A stretch of 32,370 bases of DNA from a virus. The stretch is from positions 1 to 32,370 of the IMG/VR virus record IMGVR_UViG_3300008267_006518; one strand, given 5' to 3'. Each line of letters starts with the position of its first letter. Position 1 is the stretch's first letter. Both the position numbers and the translations under genes were made by a program. Positions 1 through 8,156 of this stretch are shown here, in pieces. The notes beneath the pieces are model-generated. The model saw only the letters and a program-made list of their open reading frames with translations. It ran no database searches and was not told the origin of the DNA.

Positions 1-1
1 T

Positions 2-619
2 GAAGAGAATATTGATACACCGAAATCAAAGATACTTGCAGTTTATTTAAAAGAAGAACTTGGTGATAAGGCAACTTTTATTGATGTCCACGAATTGAAT
101 ATATCCCCTTGTGAAGGCAATGTATCAAGAAAAGAAGGTAACTCTTGTGGAATCAAAAAGGCTTTATTAAAGGATGACAAAAAGAATCCATCAGGATTTC
201 ATAGATGTTGGGCAAGTATCAACAACAAGAAGGATGAACTATGGAAAATATCCAAAGAACTTTTTGAATCTGATTGTGTAGTTTTCTTTTCTTCTGTTAG
301 ATGGGGTCAGGCAAATATGTATTACCAAAATTTAATTGAGAGACTCACTTGGATTGAAAATAGACACACAACTCTTGGTGAGAAGAATATAGTTGAGGGC
401 GTTGAGACAGGTTTTATCTGTGTGGGACAAAATTGGAATGGTGAGGTTGTCACTGAAACCCAAAAGAAGGTTCACGAATTTTATGGCTTCACACCGAATG
501 ATAGTTTATATTGGAATTGGCAATTTACAAAAGATGTGAACGATGAAACACAAAAGTCTTACAAAGCCGCTTTTCCTAAGTTTGTGAAAGACACAAAACT
601 TGACGAATACGAGGATTAA
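2..619 (+). CDS. Flavodoxin-fold NAD(P)H-dependent reductase, 5' end missing
   Basis: The frame is open from the first complete codon of the window, so the true start lies upstream; 205 residues are visible. The segment ending in SPCEGNVSRKEG and GNSCGIKKAL, followed by a strand-like DCVVFFSSVRWGQANMYYQN, resembles the NADPH-dependent FMN reductase / flavodoxin-like family, which uses FMN to move electrons from NAD(P)H. The SPC(x)G stretch and the W-G-Q-A-N-M-Y-Y-Q segment fit the FMN phosphate and isoalloxazine contacts of that fold. It converges on the thioesterase gene with a 4-base overlap of 3' ends. The fold is fairly likely; the substrate is unknown. A TTG at 95 could be read as a start but cuts the fold, so the longer partial reading is preferred. 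Confidence 0.7.
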   Translation, partial: EENIDTPKSKILAVYLKEELGDKATFIDVHELNISPCEGNVSRKEGNSCGIKKALLKDDKKNPSGFHRCWASINNKKDELWKISKELFESDCVVFFSSVRWGQANMYYQNLIERLTWIENRHTTLGEKNIVEGVETGFICVGQNWNGEVVTETQKKVHEFYGFTPNDSLYWNWQFTKDVNDETQKSYKAAFPKFVKDTKLDEYED

Positions 620-1023
620 TTCTCTATTGTAAGTTCAGCAAAACTCAAATTATGTGGGATAGGTTTTCCCTCCTTAACCGCAACAAATGTAAACATAGCG
701 GTGCACATTTTTTGTGTAAATCCTTTTCTATCTTCTCTGTAAACTTTACACTGAATCAACATAGAAGATCTACCTAAAGATTTAAGCGCGGATTTGATTG
801 TTATTAGATCCCCCAAATGACCTGGAACTAAAAAATCTACCTTATCCATTGATGCTGTAACCGCACCATCAGCTTCTGTATTATAAAGAAGTTTTCTTGC
901 CAATGTTGCCGCGGCAATATCCATCTTACCAAGAAGTGTTCCACCAAATAAAGTCCCTGTAAAATTAATGTGATCAGGAAATACGGTAAAATCTGTTATA
1001 TATTCTAAATTATTCTCCATCAT
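616..1023 (-). CDS. Acyl-CoA thioesterase, hot-dog fold (YciA/ACOT-like)
   Basis: 135 residues, the usual length of a single hot-dog domain. The pattern GTLFGGTLLGKMDIAAATLA matches the GxxFGGxxMxxMDxxA core of YciA-type acyl-CoA hydrolases, where the Asp is catalytic, and ASMDKVDFLVPGHLGD matches the conserved VxFxxPxxxGD strand. The family hydrolyses acyl-CoA to free acid and CoA and acts as a cytosolic oligomer. Its start forms an ATGA overlap with the stop of the upstream surface-protein gene, so the two are probably co-transcribed. A lipid-metabolism enzyme is unusual cargo for a phage; it may alter membrane lipid or CoA pools during infection (inference). ATG codons at 1023 and 1020 are both possible starts. 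Confidence 0.85.
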   Translation of the reverse strand: MMENNLEYITDFTVFPDHINFTGTLFGGTLLGKMDIAAATLARKLLYNTEADGAVTASMDKVDFLVPGHLGDLITIKSALKSLGRSSMLIQCKVYREDRKGFTQKMCTAMFTFVAVKEGKPIPHNLSFAELTIEN

Positions 1024-4000
1024 CTAACTAAACTGAATTGTCCTTTCAGAACAATCTCTTTATCCATTCTTGTAACATACTTAATTTCATACACATAGAT
1101 ATCCTCAGGTGCTGGTCTACCATTCAAATCATATCCATCCCATACTTTGGACATAGCGTTTGATTCAAATACCAAATTACCCCATTTGTTCCAAACTCTC
1201 AAAAATTGGAAATTAGGAATACCTTCTGAATGTGTGTAGAAATAATCATTAATACCATCGTTGTTTGGTGTAAATGAATTAGGTGTAAAGATTTGAACAA
1301 TCATTACTTTTTTAGTTGTTGAATCCTTACATCCTGAAATGTTTTCGATTACAAGTTTGACTGAATATTCACCTTCGTTTTCATAATCGTGATAAGGATT
1401 CTGTATATTTGAAAAATTATCATCCCCAAAAGACCAGTACCATTTGGTTGCGTTTTGTGAAAGATCTGTAAAATAAATTCTTTGATCCACAATATTGGTT
1501 ATAAAGTCATCAGTTGTGAAGTCAGCGATTGGTAGTGGATAAAATATGGCATAAACTTGATTAGAAGCACTATCTTTACAACCATAAGGTGATGTAACTA
1601 CCAATTGAACATTATAGTATCCTGTGTCAACATATTGAACATTTGGATTTGGGAGTGTGGATGTTGTTCCATTTCCTAAAGTCCAAAAATAAGTTGAGTT
1701 TGGTTCACTAATAGAAGTGTTTGTGAATTGTATTGTAGTCTTGGAACAACTGATTGAGGTATCATTTGTAAATGAAACAATAGGTAGTGGTCTTGATGTG
1801 AAATTAAAATCAGATGTATCTGAACAACCATTATTGTCTGTTACTATGAGACTATAATTTCCTGTTGTTGATACATATATTGATTGTGTTGATTGACCAG
1901 TGTTCCAAACATATGTCGGGTAAATGTTGGTGCATCTAATAAGTGATGAGTCAGGAAAACAAAGTTCATTAATTCCTGTTATATTGAATATAGGTAATGG
2001 ATTAACAACACTAATTATGGAATCTGAAGATGAACAACCATTATTATCAGTTATTGTAAGTGTATATGTAGATTGATTGTTAACATTAATTGTCGGAGAT
2101 GTAGATCCATTACTCCACTGATAGTTAGGGTATACCAAAGAAGTTGATAATGTGGTAGAGTCACCAATACAAAATGGTTGATTACCCAATATTGTTGGTG
2201 GATTGGGTAGATCATTAACAACTATTGTAGAGTAAAGAGTGTCTTTACAATTATATGAGTTAGTTAAAATTACTGAATATACATCAGGATTATAAACAAC
2301 AATTGACTGACTTACTTGACCATCATTCCACAAATATGAATAACTTGGATCTGTTGATATTGTCACAGAATCTCCATCACAAATTATTGTGTCTGTTGGG
2401 TAAATGTCCGCTGTGAAGTTGTTATCCCAACTTATTGTATCTATTGATGAAATTAAACTACAACCTGATGAATCATACATAACAACCTTATAAGCCATTT
2501 CCGCCTCACATAGATTACCATTTGTTGTGTCAACCAAGTTAGTTACATTGGTTGAATCTAGTAGTATCCAACTCGATCCGATTGGGTATTGTTTGTAAAT
2601 GTAATACTTCTGAATGTGTGTTGAAAGTAATGGGGTAATTGGATTGTTCCAACTCAGAGTGTCATTGTTATTGACACCTAAACTACTATTGAGATATATG
2701 GTGCTAAGTGTGTCAGTTTCGGTTGATATTGAATCTCCATTACACCCTGATCTTGTCAACATATAATAATATAGTTGTTGTGATTGAGCATTAACACCAG
2801 TATGCGTGTAACTTAAAGTGTTGGGATTGAATATACTATCAACAATTGTGTATGGTCCATTTTGATTTGTCGAGTAATATATTTGATAGTTATAAAATGT
2901 ATTCTGAGTGTCCTTATCAAAAGGTTTGATCCAATTCAAATTAACACTACCATCTTCATTAACAGATAAACATCTCAGTTTTGGTGAATCAAGTTTTGGT
3001 GGGGGTAATACTACAATTGTGATGGTAGAGTATGAAGATGCATTTGCAGGACAATAGTTGTCTGAGGATTTGAATACAAAGTTATAACTATTTTTTTGTC
3101 TTGCGCACAAAGTATCATACCCTTCAACATGCCTACAATTTACTCTCCAATAAAAATTTAAATTACCCGCAACTGGAAATGTTTGAGGAACATTTGTGGT
3201 TAGTGTTGCGCAAGGGGTGATTGGACAACCACCATTTTGATTTGTGATGGGAACACCGAACTCATTTCCTGTTGCAGACATTGTAATGAGTTGTGATTGT
3301 CCACCAGTGAAAAAATTAAAGTCCGTAACTTCGAGTTGGAATCTAACGGTATCACCAGCATAAACGGTATCAATGAATGATGTCTGAAGTCCTGTTGCGG
3401 GATCTATGAATGGGGCATATACGGTTGGTGGTGTGTTTGATGTTCCCCAAGCTACAGCAGGACAATTATTGTTTAATACAACATTTATCTCACGAAATAT
3501 CTCAGCAACTTTTATACCACATTTATAAGCCGCCACTTTAACTACCGTTACAAAATAACCACCTGTAAATGATGTATAGTTTACCTCACCTGTATTTGGA
3601 TTAATCGTTGCCGCAACATTGTTTACATTTTGAGTAGGACTTGGTAATTGACTTGTAACACTATAACCTGGAGCAAAACCCAAATTGGTTAGATTGTCAT
3701 CGATAGGACTTGCCCAAGAATAAACAAGTGAGTCCAATTCCTTATCAACTGCGTTGTGATTATATTTGAAAGGATAACCAGTGCAAATAATTGTTGATGG
3801 TTTTTCGGCAAAATATGGTGAAGAATCAAAACAAGGATTTGCGTTTTGACCATTGTATGGATACATTATGGCTCTGTTGGCAAAACCTTTTGTGCCAGGA
3901 TTTGTGATATTGGTTAGAAAACTACTTCTACAACAAGTTCCCCAAGAGAATATCCATCCCGTTGGTGGTGGAACACCATTGAGTGTGGTCGGATTGGATT

Positions 4001-4349
4001 CATATATAAACTCCTCAACAAGTCCTTGTATAGGATTTTGTTGATTTCCGTTAATACAATCAGCACAAGGAGTTGTTCCATTAGAAAAGAATCCATTTGG
4101 ACTTATGTCCTGTTGTGATACCAAGAATAATGTTATAATTGGTCTACCAGGAACCGTAGTCTCCATATCAACCGATCCTGGCATACTAATACCATTACAA
4201 TCACGATAGAACTTCATTCTGAACTTGTATTGTCCGTTACCCAAACAATCCCAAGTTATTTCTCCACCCATTCCGTGTGTGGCAAATGAGACTTGTGGTA
4301 AAGAAACCAAAAATACCAAAGACAATAAAAATATCAGTTTCTTAACCAT
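1020..4349 (-). CDS. Large secreted surface protein with PKD repeats and gliding-motility-type C-terminal (CHU_C) domain
   Basis: 1109 residues. An N-terminal signal peptide (hydrophobic run ending SFATHG) is followed by a Bacteroidota surface-protein head (GGEITWDCLGNGQYKFRMKF), an FN3-like segment around residues 460-560, Ig-like/SprB-like repeats around 650-860 with recurrent Y.W..G...I motifs, two PKD-like domains (FWTLGNG and WYWSFGDD) around 860-1020, and a C-terminal block (FTPNSFTPNNDGINDYF, NKWGNLVFES, WDGYDLNG) that is the CHU_C / gliding-motility-associated domain. In Bacteroidota such C-termini are type B-like signals for type IX secretion. I infer export to the host surface, perhaps as adhesin, decoy or superinfection barrier. 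It looks host-derived and is odd cargo for a phage. It could alternatively be a virion adhesin, but the signal peptide argues against that. Confidence 0.9.
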   Translation of the reverse strand: MVKKLIFLLSLVFLVSLPQVSFATHGMGGEITWDCLGNGQYKFRMKFYRDCNGISMPGSVDMETTVPGRPIITLFLVSQQDISPNGFFSNGTTPCADCINGNQQNPIQGLVEEFIYESNPTTLNGVPPPTGWIFSWGTCCRSSFLTNITNPGTKGFANRAIMYPYNGQNANPCFDSSPYFAEKPSTIICTGYPFKYNHNAVDKELDSLVYSWASPIDDNLTNLGFAPGYSVTSQLPSPTQNVNNVAATINPNTGEVNYTSFTGGYFVTVVKVAAYKCGIKVAEIFREINVVLNNNCPAVAWGTSNTPPTVYAPFIDPATGLQTSFIDTVYAGDTVRFQLEVTDFNFFTGGQSQLITMSATGNEFGVPITNQNGGCPITPCATLTTNVPQTFPVAGNLNFYWRVNCRHVEGYDTLCARQKNSYNFVFKSSDNYCPANASSYSTITIVVLPPPKLDSPKLRCLSVNEDGSVNLNWIKPFDKDTQNTFYNYQIYYSTNQNGPYTIVDSIFNPNTLSYTHTGVNAQSQQLYYYMLTRSGCNGDSISTETDTLSTIYLNSSLGVNNNDTLSWNNPITPLLSTHIQKYYIYKQYPIGSSWILLDSTNVTNLVDTTNGNLCEAEMAYKVVMYDSSGCSLISSIDTISWDNNFTADIYPTDTIICDGDSVTISTDPSYSYLWNDGQVSQSIVVYNPDVYSVILTNSYNCKDTLYSTIVVNDLPNPPTILGNQPFCIGDSTTLSTSLVYPNYQWSNGSTSPTINVNNQSTYTLTITDNNGCSSSDSIISVVNPLPIFNITGINELCFPDSSLIRCTNIYPTYVWNTGQSTQSIYVSTTGNYSLIVTDNNGCSDTSDFNFTSRPLPIVSFTNDTSISCSKTTIQFTNTSISEPNSTYFWTLGNGTTSTLPNPNVQYVDTGYYNVQLVVTSPYGCKDSASNQVYAIFYPLPIADFTTDDFITNIVDQRIYFTDLSQNATKWYWSFGDDNFSNIQNPYHDYENEGEYSVKLVIENISGCKDSTTKKVMIVQIFTPNSFTPNNDGINDYFYTHSEGIPNFQFLRVWNKWGNLVFESNAMSKVWDGYDLNGRPAPEDIYVYEIKYVTRMDKEIVLKGQFSLVR

Positions 4350-4364
4350 AGTAATAAATATGTT

Positions 4365-4772
4365 TTATTTTTCAATTTTATTCCACTTGTTGTTTGAATC
4401 CAATTTAACTGCAAAAAGAAACTTTTGTTTCCATTCGTGAGGTTCGATCATAGATAAAAAACAAGCATCATTTGGCTTTTGATATAGAAAATATGTCTTA
4501 CCCACAATTGGTATGAAACTATATTCAACTTTTGAGTAAATATATTGGTTAAGATCGTAATCTTTGAGAAGTTTTTGAAACTCATCCTTCAGTTCATTGT
4601 ATTTGGTTTCAAACTGATGATTGACATTGGTTACTTCTCTTGCTCTCCAACCTTTTACATCATCTACTTTGATTACAGGTGCTCCGAGATCTGTAGGATA
4701 GGCAAGTTGTTTTGCGTAGTAACCTTTTTCTTCGTCCCACACAACAAGATCTGGTTTCTTCTTTTTTTTCAT
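4365..4772 (-). CDS. DUF2452-family protein
   Basis: 135 residues beginning with a lysine run and then KPDLVVWDEEKGYYAKQL, which I recognise as the start of DUF2452, a family of unknown function common in Bacteroidota. Later KVEYSFIPIVGKTYFLY, FLSMIEPHEW and the C-terminal KWNKIEK also fit that family. No signal peptide or membrane segment is seen, so it is probably cytosolic. Its start overlaps the stop of the upstream lipoprotein gene by ATGA. A phage copy of a host core-like gene is likely an acquisition. Function unknown. Confidence 0.75.
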   Translation of the reverse strand: MKKKKKPDLVVWDEEKGYYAKQLAYPTDLGAPVIKVDDVKGWRAREVTNVNHQFETKYNELKDEFQKLLKDYDLNQYIYSKVEYSFIPIVGKTYFLYQKPNDACFLSMIEPHEWKQKFLFAVKLDSNNKWNKIEK

Positions 4773-4996
4773 TTTGAAACTCTACAAGAGTCGTATTTGT
4801 GTCCCCAATAGCTTATTTCGAGTTCTTTAAATTCAAGTTCTTTTTCCATAAACTTGATAAACTTTTTTTGTTCTTTGGTTTGGTTTTCCAAGGAATCTAC
4901 TTTGTGGGTAAGTTCTTTAACTTCTTTAATTGTAGAGGTGTGAACACAACCACCAATTGCGAGAATGATGAATAAAATTACGAAGCAAGTTTTCAT
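4769..4996 (-). CDS. Small lipoprotein with coiled coil
   Basis: 75 residues. Residues 1-17 form a lipoprotein signal (MKTCFVILFIILAIGGC) with the lipobox IGGC, giving a lipidated Cys17. The rest (KEVKELTHKVDSLENQTKEQ and onward) has heptad-like spacing and probably forms a coiled coil. It is likely anchored in the inner or outer membrane facing the periplasm. Such small lipoproteins could be outer spanins or superinfection-exclusion factors, but nothing proves either. The A-rich leader just before the ATG lacks a Shine-Dalgarno site. Confidence 0.7.
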   Translation of the reverse strand: MKTCFVILFIILAIGGCVHTSTIKEVKELTHKVDSLENQTKEQKKFIKFMEKELEFKELEISYWGHKYDSCRVSK

Positions 4997-5001
4997 TTTT
5001 T

Positions 5002-5175
5002 TTAATTTTGATTTCGTTTAGCAAAGATCCAAATAAAGATATAAGCCCAAAATGTGCCGGGGATAAAGATAGCTGCAATCCTCCAAAGAAGGGGATCTGT
5101 ATTGGTGTATTCTCCGAGTCCTGAACAAACTCCACCGATCATTCTTTCGTTTTTTGATAAGTAAAATGGTTTCAT
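5002..5175 (-). CDS. Short PspC-domain membrane protein
   Basis: 57 residues: MKPFYLSKNERMIGGVCSGL starts the protein, then GEYTNTDPLLWRIAAIFIP and a hydrophobic C-terminal span. The pattern R-M-I-x-G-V-C-x-G-L-x-E-Y-x-x-x-D-P-x-x-x-R is the hallmark of the PspC domain, which in bacteria is a membrane protein linked to phage-shock and envelope-stress responses. The phage copy holds the domain only, without the long C-terminal region of host versions. It lies between two genes with a typical A-rich leader and is probably co-transcribed with them. It could modulate the host envelope-stress response at the membrane (inference). Confidence 0.8.
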   Translation of the reverse strand: MKPFYLSKNERMIGGVCSGLGEYTNTDPLLWRIAAIFIPGTFWAYIFIWIFAKRNQN

Positions 5176-5180
5176 AATTT

Positions 5181-6041
5181 TTAATTTTGATTTCTTTTAA
5201 GAAATTCTTCAATTTCTTCTCTTGTAACATGAATTGACTTTGCCCCCAATTCTTCCATATATTTATCACGCAATTCAATTGGAATCGGAATCATTGATAG
5301 TTTTAAATTTATCTCGTTTTCTTTTGAGTTTTTTTCATCGGCTTCAAAGAAATGAACCGAAATATGAGTTTGTTTTTCTGTTTCAATTCCAACAAGATTC
5401 ATATTTTCGTTTGAATTGTTTGTAACAACTTCTTCAAAAAGACCTCTTACAAAAATCCCTTTTTCACCTTTTACTTGATAATTTTCAGGATTATCAAAAA
5501 TCTTATCAAGGGTTTCGTGTAATTGTTTTCTTAAAATGAATTCGCCATTTTTTTTGATATCATCTACCATTGATGGGGTTCCAAGTTCATATATTTGTTT
5601 ATCTTGAGAAAATTCAGGAGAAAATTCTAATACCAACTTCTTTTTTGGTTCAAAAGTTTTTGGATCGTAAATTGTTGGGGTAATACAAGCTCCATCTAAA
5701 ACTGGTTCGTGCATCTTGTTAGGGTCAAACATTTCGGGTGTGAGGGCTAAAGATAGTAGATAACACTTTCCTTTAAATGTGTGTTTGTCATCATTTTTTA
5801 CTTTGTATGTTTTTGGATTAATGGTTTCTCCTTTATCGTTTAAAGTAACAGGGTGCTTCATTATAATTAACTCTTCACAATTAGCAAACTCCTCTGTCTG
5901 TAAAATCCTGTCTTTGAATTGTTCTAAATCTTCGCCATAAATTGTCTCGTCAACAATTCCGAATTTGTTTATTGAAAATCCTTTTTTGTTTTTGAGTTCT
6001 CCTGATGAGAAAATGTCTAATAATAGTTCTTGTAGTTTCAT
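5181..6041 (-). CDS. Hypothetical phage protein, 286 aa
   Basis: 286 residues, mixed charged and hydrophobic, with no signal peptide, membrane segment or motif I recognise. The N-terminus MKLQELLLDIFSSGEL resembles the short amphipathic starts of other phage structural or accessory proteins; the C-terminus (REEIEEFLKRN) is helical and charged. It ends 5 bases before the PspC start and begins 5 bases before the end of the thymidylate synthase C-half, suggesting one transcript. Function unknown. Confidence 0.65.
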   Translation of the reverse strand: MKLQELLLDIFSSGELKNKKGFSINKFGIVDETIYGEDLEQFKDRILQTEEFANCEELIIMKHPVTLNDKGETINPKTYKVKNDDKHTFKGKCYLLSLALTPEMFDPNKMHEPVLDGACITPTIYDPKTFEPKKKLVLEFSPEFSQDKQIYELGTPSMVDDIKKNGEFILRKQLHETLDKIFDNPENYQVKGEKGIFVRGLFEEVVTNNSNENMNLVGIETEKQTHISVHFFEADEKNSKENEINLKLSMIPIPIELRDKYMEELGAKSIHVTREEIEEFLKRNQN

Positions 6042-6046
6042 AATTT

Positions 6047-6592
6047 TTAATTTGATAATGGCATTTTTATTGTTGGGTGATACTGATAATTTTCAAGTGT
6101 TATATCTTCTAAAGTATATTCTGATATATCATTAACTTTTCTGTCAGATAGTTTCAATCTTGGTAGATCATAAGGTTTCCTATCAATTTGTTCTTTAACA
6201 CCTTCTATCTGATTCAAATATATGTGACAATCACCTAAATTACATATAAGTTCATCAGGAACCATATCAACTTGTTTTGCAATCATCATTAGAAGTAAGG
6301 CGTATGATGAAATATTGAATGGTAACCCTAATGCGGTATCTACTGAACGTTGATTCCACATTAGAGAGATTGATCTGGTTGGAATTAAATCTAATGGATC
6401 TATATTTGGAGTTAAGTTCCTTCTTTTATATTCATCCATCCTTTCTTGAAGGGTTAACTCTCTTGTATAAACTTGAAATCCATAATGACAAGGTGGAAGA
6501 ACCATTTGGTCTAATTCACCTACATTCCAAGCTGAAACCATTAGTCGTCTTGAGTCTGGGTTTGTTTTAAGATCTACGCCACTGAGCTCCAT
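6047..6592 (-). CDS. thyA: Thymidylate synthase, C-terminal part of a broken gene
   Basis: 181 residues covering the second half of thymidylate synthase, which methylates dUMP to dTMP with methylene-tetrahydrofolate. NPDSRRLMVSAWNVGELDQM carries the two phosphate-binding arginines; VLPPCHYGFQVY has the catalytic Cys; LPFNISSYALLL and GDCHIYLNQ carry the substrate Asn and His. The frame begins at an ATG that lies out of frame inside the N-terminal half. Relative to intact enzymes about 20 residues between the QWR motif and the NPDSRR motif are missing, and the frame is shifted by one base at the same point. This looks like an internal deletion with frameshift, so activity is doubtful unless the halves reassemble. 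Confidence 0.85.
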   Translation of the reverse strand: MELSGVDLKTNPDSRRLMVSAWNVGELDQMVLPPCHYGFQVYTRELTLQERMDEYKRRNLTPNIDPLDLIPTRSISLMWNQRSVDTALGLPFNISSYALLLMMIAKQVDMVPDELICNLGDCHIYLNQIEGVKEQIDRKPYDLPRLKLSDRKVNDISEYTLEDITLENYQYHPTIKMPLSN

Positions 6593-7034
6593 AAATTGGG
6601 CCTAATTCACCCCATCTAAAAGCAAACATTTTATCTGTTTTGATTCGCTCAATAAACTCATCTTTAGAGTAAGGTTCAATAGTTGGAACACCTTTTGTAT
6701 CAATTGAATATGATTTCAAATATCTTACAATATCCTTATCACTAATTACTTTATGTAGATAATTTTTATAAGCATCACCATCCCAAATGTGACAATTATT
6801 ATCTACAAGGTATTTGATGTTGGTGTCACCTCTTAAAAACCACAAAAGTTCAGTTACCATTGTTTTAAATGCCATCTTCTTTGTTGTAAGAAGAGGGAAT
6901 CCTGTTTTCATTTTGTGACGAAGTTGTCTACCAAATACTGATATGGTTCCTCCGTTTCTATTTTCTTTTTTCTCGATACCAAAACGAAGGATGTCTTCCA
7001 AGAGTTCCAAATAATCTTCTTCAATTCTGTTCAT
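6567..7034 (-). CDS. thyA: Thymidylate synthase, N-terminal part of a broken gene
   Basis: 155 residues with the first half of thymidylate synthase: SVFGRQLRHKMKTGFPLLTT holds the phosphate-binding Arg and the folate-side loop, ELLWFLRGDTN holds the conserved Glu, HIWDGDA the Trp-Asp pair, and FRWGELGPIYGAQWR the segment before the active-site loop. It then stops (TAA) two codons after QWR, overlapping the C-terminal part by 26 bases in a different frame. All residues before the break match the family well, so the break looks recent. The start overlaps the stop of the upstream membrane-protein gene by 14 bases. Confidence 0.85.
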   Translation of the reverse strand: MNRIEEDYLELLEDILRFGIEKKENRNGGTISVFGRQLRHKMKTGFPLLTTKKMAFKTMVTELLWFLRGDTNIKYLVDNNCHIWDGDAYKNYLHKVISDKDIVRYLKSYSIDTKGVPTIEPYSKDEFIERIKTDKMFAFRWGELGPIYGAQWRRS

Positions 7035-7446
7035 TGTTTGTATGTTTTTTTGCTATCTTTAAAACTTGTTTAAGTGCAATTGTATTATCTTCTTCAATCC
7101 CCGAACTTGATGCGGGTGCTCTATCGGGTTCGGATTCAGCGGGTGGTGTGGATACCATCATTGAATCAACTTGACCTGAGGATTCATTTCCTGGCGCCGC
7201 TTCATTATCTCCAAATACCAAATCTTTATTTTCTTCACCAACTTGTTTTCTGAGAATATCCACGATCTGAACATAATCATTTACAAGTTCTTTATTTTGT
7301 TTTATTACCGCAGAACAATCAGATCCTTTCAACCAAGTAATTGATATGGTTGTCAAAGATATGAAAACTAATATGAGAATCAAAACAACAAGTCGTTGTT
7401 TTGAATCAAATTGCTTGATAATTTCGGGGATTTCTTTCAGACTCAT
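7021..7446 (-). CDS. Single-pass membrane protein with acidic Ser/Pro-rich tail
   Basis: 141 residues. After a short charged N-terminus (residues 1-17) there is one clear membrane span (about 18-40, LVVLILILVFISLTTISI), then a helical stretch (SAVIKQNKELVNDYVQIVDI), a low-complexity acidic Ser/Pro/Ala-rich linker around residues 80-115, and a helical end. The layout (N-in, C-out, linker) is compatible with an inner-membrane spanin or another envelope-spanning phage protein, but no family is recognised. It overlaps the preceding gene by 41 bases and the thyA N-half by 14. Confidence 0.6.
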   Translation of the reverse strand: MSLKEIPEIIKQFDSKQRLVVLILILVFISLTTISITWLKGSDCSAVIKQNKELVNDYVQIVDILRKQVGEENKDLVFGDNEAAPGNESSGQVDSMMVSTPPAESEPDRAPASSSGIEEDNTIALKQVLKIAKKHTNNEQN

Positions 7447-7732
7447 AAGTAGAATTTATATTTGTGAAGTTATTACGATTTCTTTGTTTACGGATCTTTA
7501 GGTTTGGTGTTGTGCAGTTACAATTACCGCTACCTCCATTGATTGGATTACAGGAACAAATTTGATGATAATAGACCTCTTCGAATTCATCATCAAAAGA
7601 AAAGGGTTGAACGGATGTGTTATCAGAAGCATAGAGATCGATGAACCCCATTACCGCTTCTTTGAACTGTTCCATATCACTTGTTTTGTGATACTCATCT
7701 TCAATAAGTTTTTTGAGTGTTTCTATTTTCAT
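7406..7732 (-). CDS. Small hypothetical protein with Cys-rich C-terminus
   Basis: 108 residues from the ATG at 7732, chosen because it gives an ATGA overlap with the upstream gene's stop. The N-terminal half (KIETLKKLIEDEYHKTSDME, then QFKEAVMGFIDLYAS) is helical and acidic. The second half has YYHQICSCNPINGGSGNCNC, with four cysteines that could bind metal, and a basic tail. The last 13 codons overlap the membrane-protein gene in another frame. No known family; function unknown. Confidence 0.55.
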   Translation of the reverse strand: MKIETLKKLIEDEYHKTSDMEQFKEAVMGFIDLYASDNTSVQPFSFDDEFEEVYYHQICSCNPINGGSGNCNCTTPNLKIRKQRNRNNFTNINSTYESERNPRNYQAI

Positions 7733-7926
7733 TTTGTTTCTGGTTTCCAATTTAATACCCACTTACCTGATGTGGTAAAAACATAATCATACATCTCTTT
7801 ATTATCTTTAAGTGCGGATTCCGCTCTTCCCAAAACTTGTTGTAATGTGTCAATCACAACTAGTAGATCCTTTCTTTCCTTTTCAAGATTATTGATCTCT
7901 CTTCGATATTCTTTTTCTGTCATCAT
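7729..7926 (-). CDS. Small coiled-coil hypothetical protein
   Basis: 65 residues from the ATG at 7926 (a second ATG follows directly). EKEYRREINNLEKERKDLLV and the following VIDTLQQVLGRAESALKD have heptad-like spacing, suggesting a short coiled coil; the end is MYDYVFTTSGKWVLNWKPET. The start overlaps the upstream stop by ATGA and the stop overlaps the downstream start by ATGA, so translation is probably coupled through three genes. No family recognised. Confidence 0.6.
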   Translation of the reverse strand: MMTEKEYRREINNLEKERKDLLVVIDTLQQVLGRAESALKDNKEMYDYVFTTSGKWVLNWKPETK

Positions 7927-8156
7927 TTTATTATTTTTACTTCTGATTCTGTTTCGATTACAACTCTTGCCCCACAACTAATAAGTGGTTTAACATCTCC
8001 TGATCCACAATAGGTGATCTTACTTGGTCCCAAGATTTCAACCTCATTACAATAGGTGTTTGTCTTACCTTGTTTAACCGTAATGACAGGTAGATCAGTT
8101 CCTTTGGTCTTGTTGGACCTTATATGATGTTGATTGACGTGAATCTTGGTTTTCAT
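7923..8156 (-). CDS. Small conserved-looking phage protein, 77 aa
   Basis: 77 residues. The central pattern LPVITVKQGKTNTYCNEVEI, then LGPSKITYC, then LISCGARVVIETESEV resembles small proteins I associate with many T4-like phages, where HVNQHxIRxN, PVITVKxGKxN and SCGARVWIETE recur; no function is known. All-beta and without signal or membrane segment. Coupled by overlaps to genes on both sides. Confidence 0.65.
   Translation of the reverse strand: MKTKIHVNQHHIRSNKTKGTDLPVITVKQGKTNTYCNEVEILGPSKITYCGSGDVKPLISCGARVVIETESEVKIIK

Noticed and set aside
6567-6592. Programmed +1 frameshift at TCT-TAA joining the thyA halves
   Set aside because: The shift alone would still leave about 20 conserved residues missing, so a deletion explains the data better.
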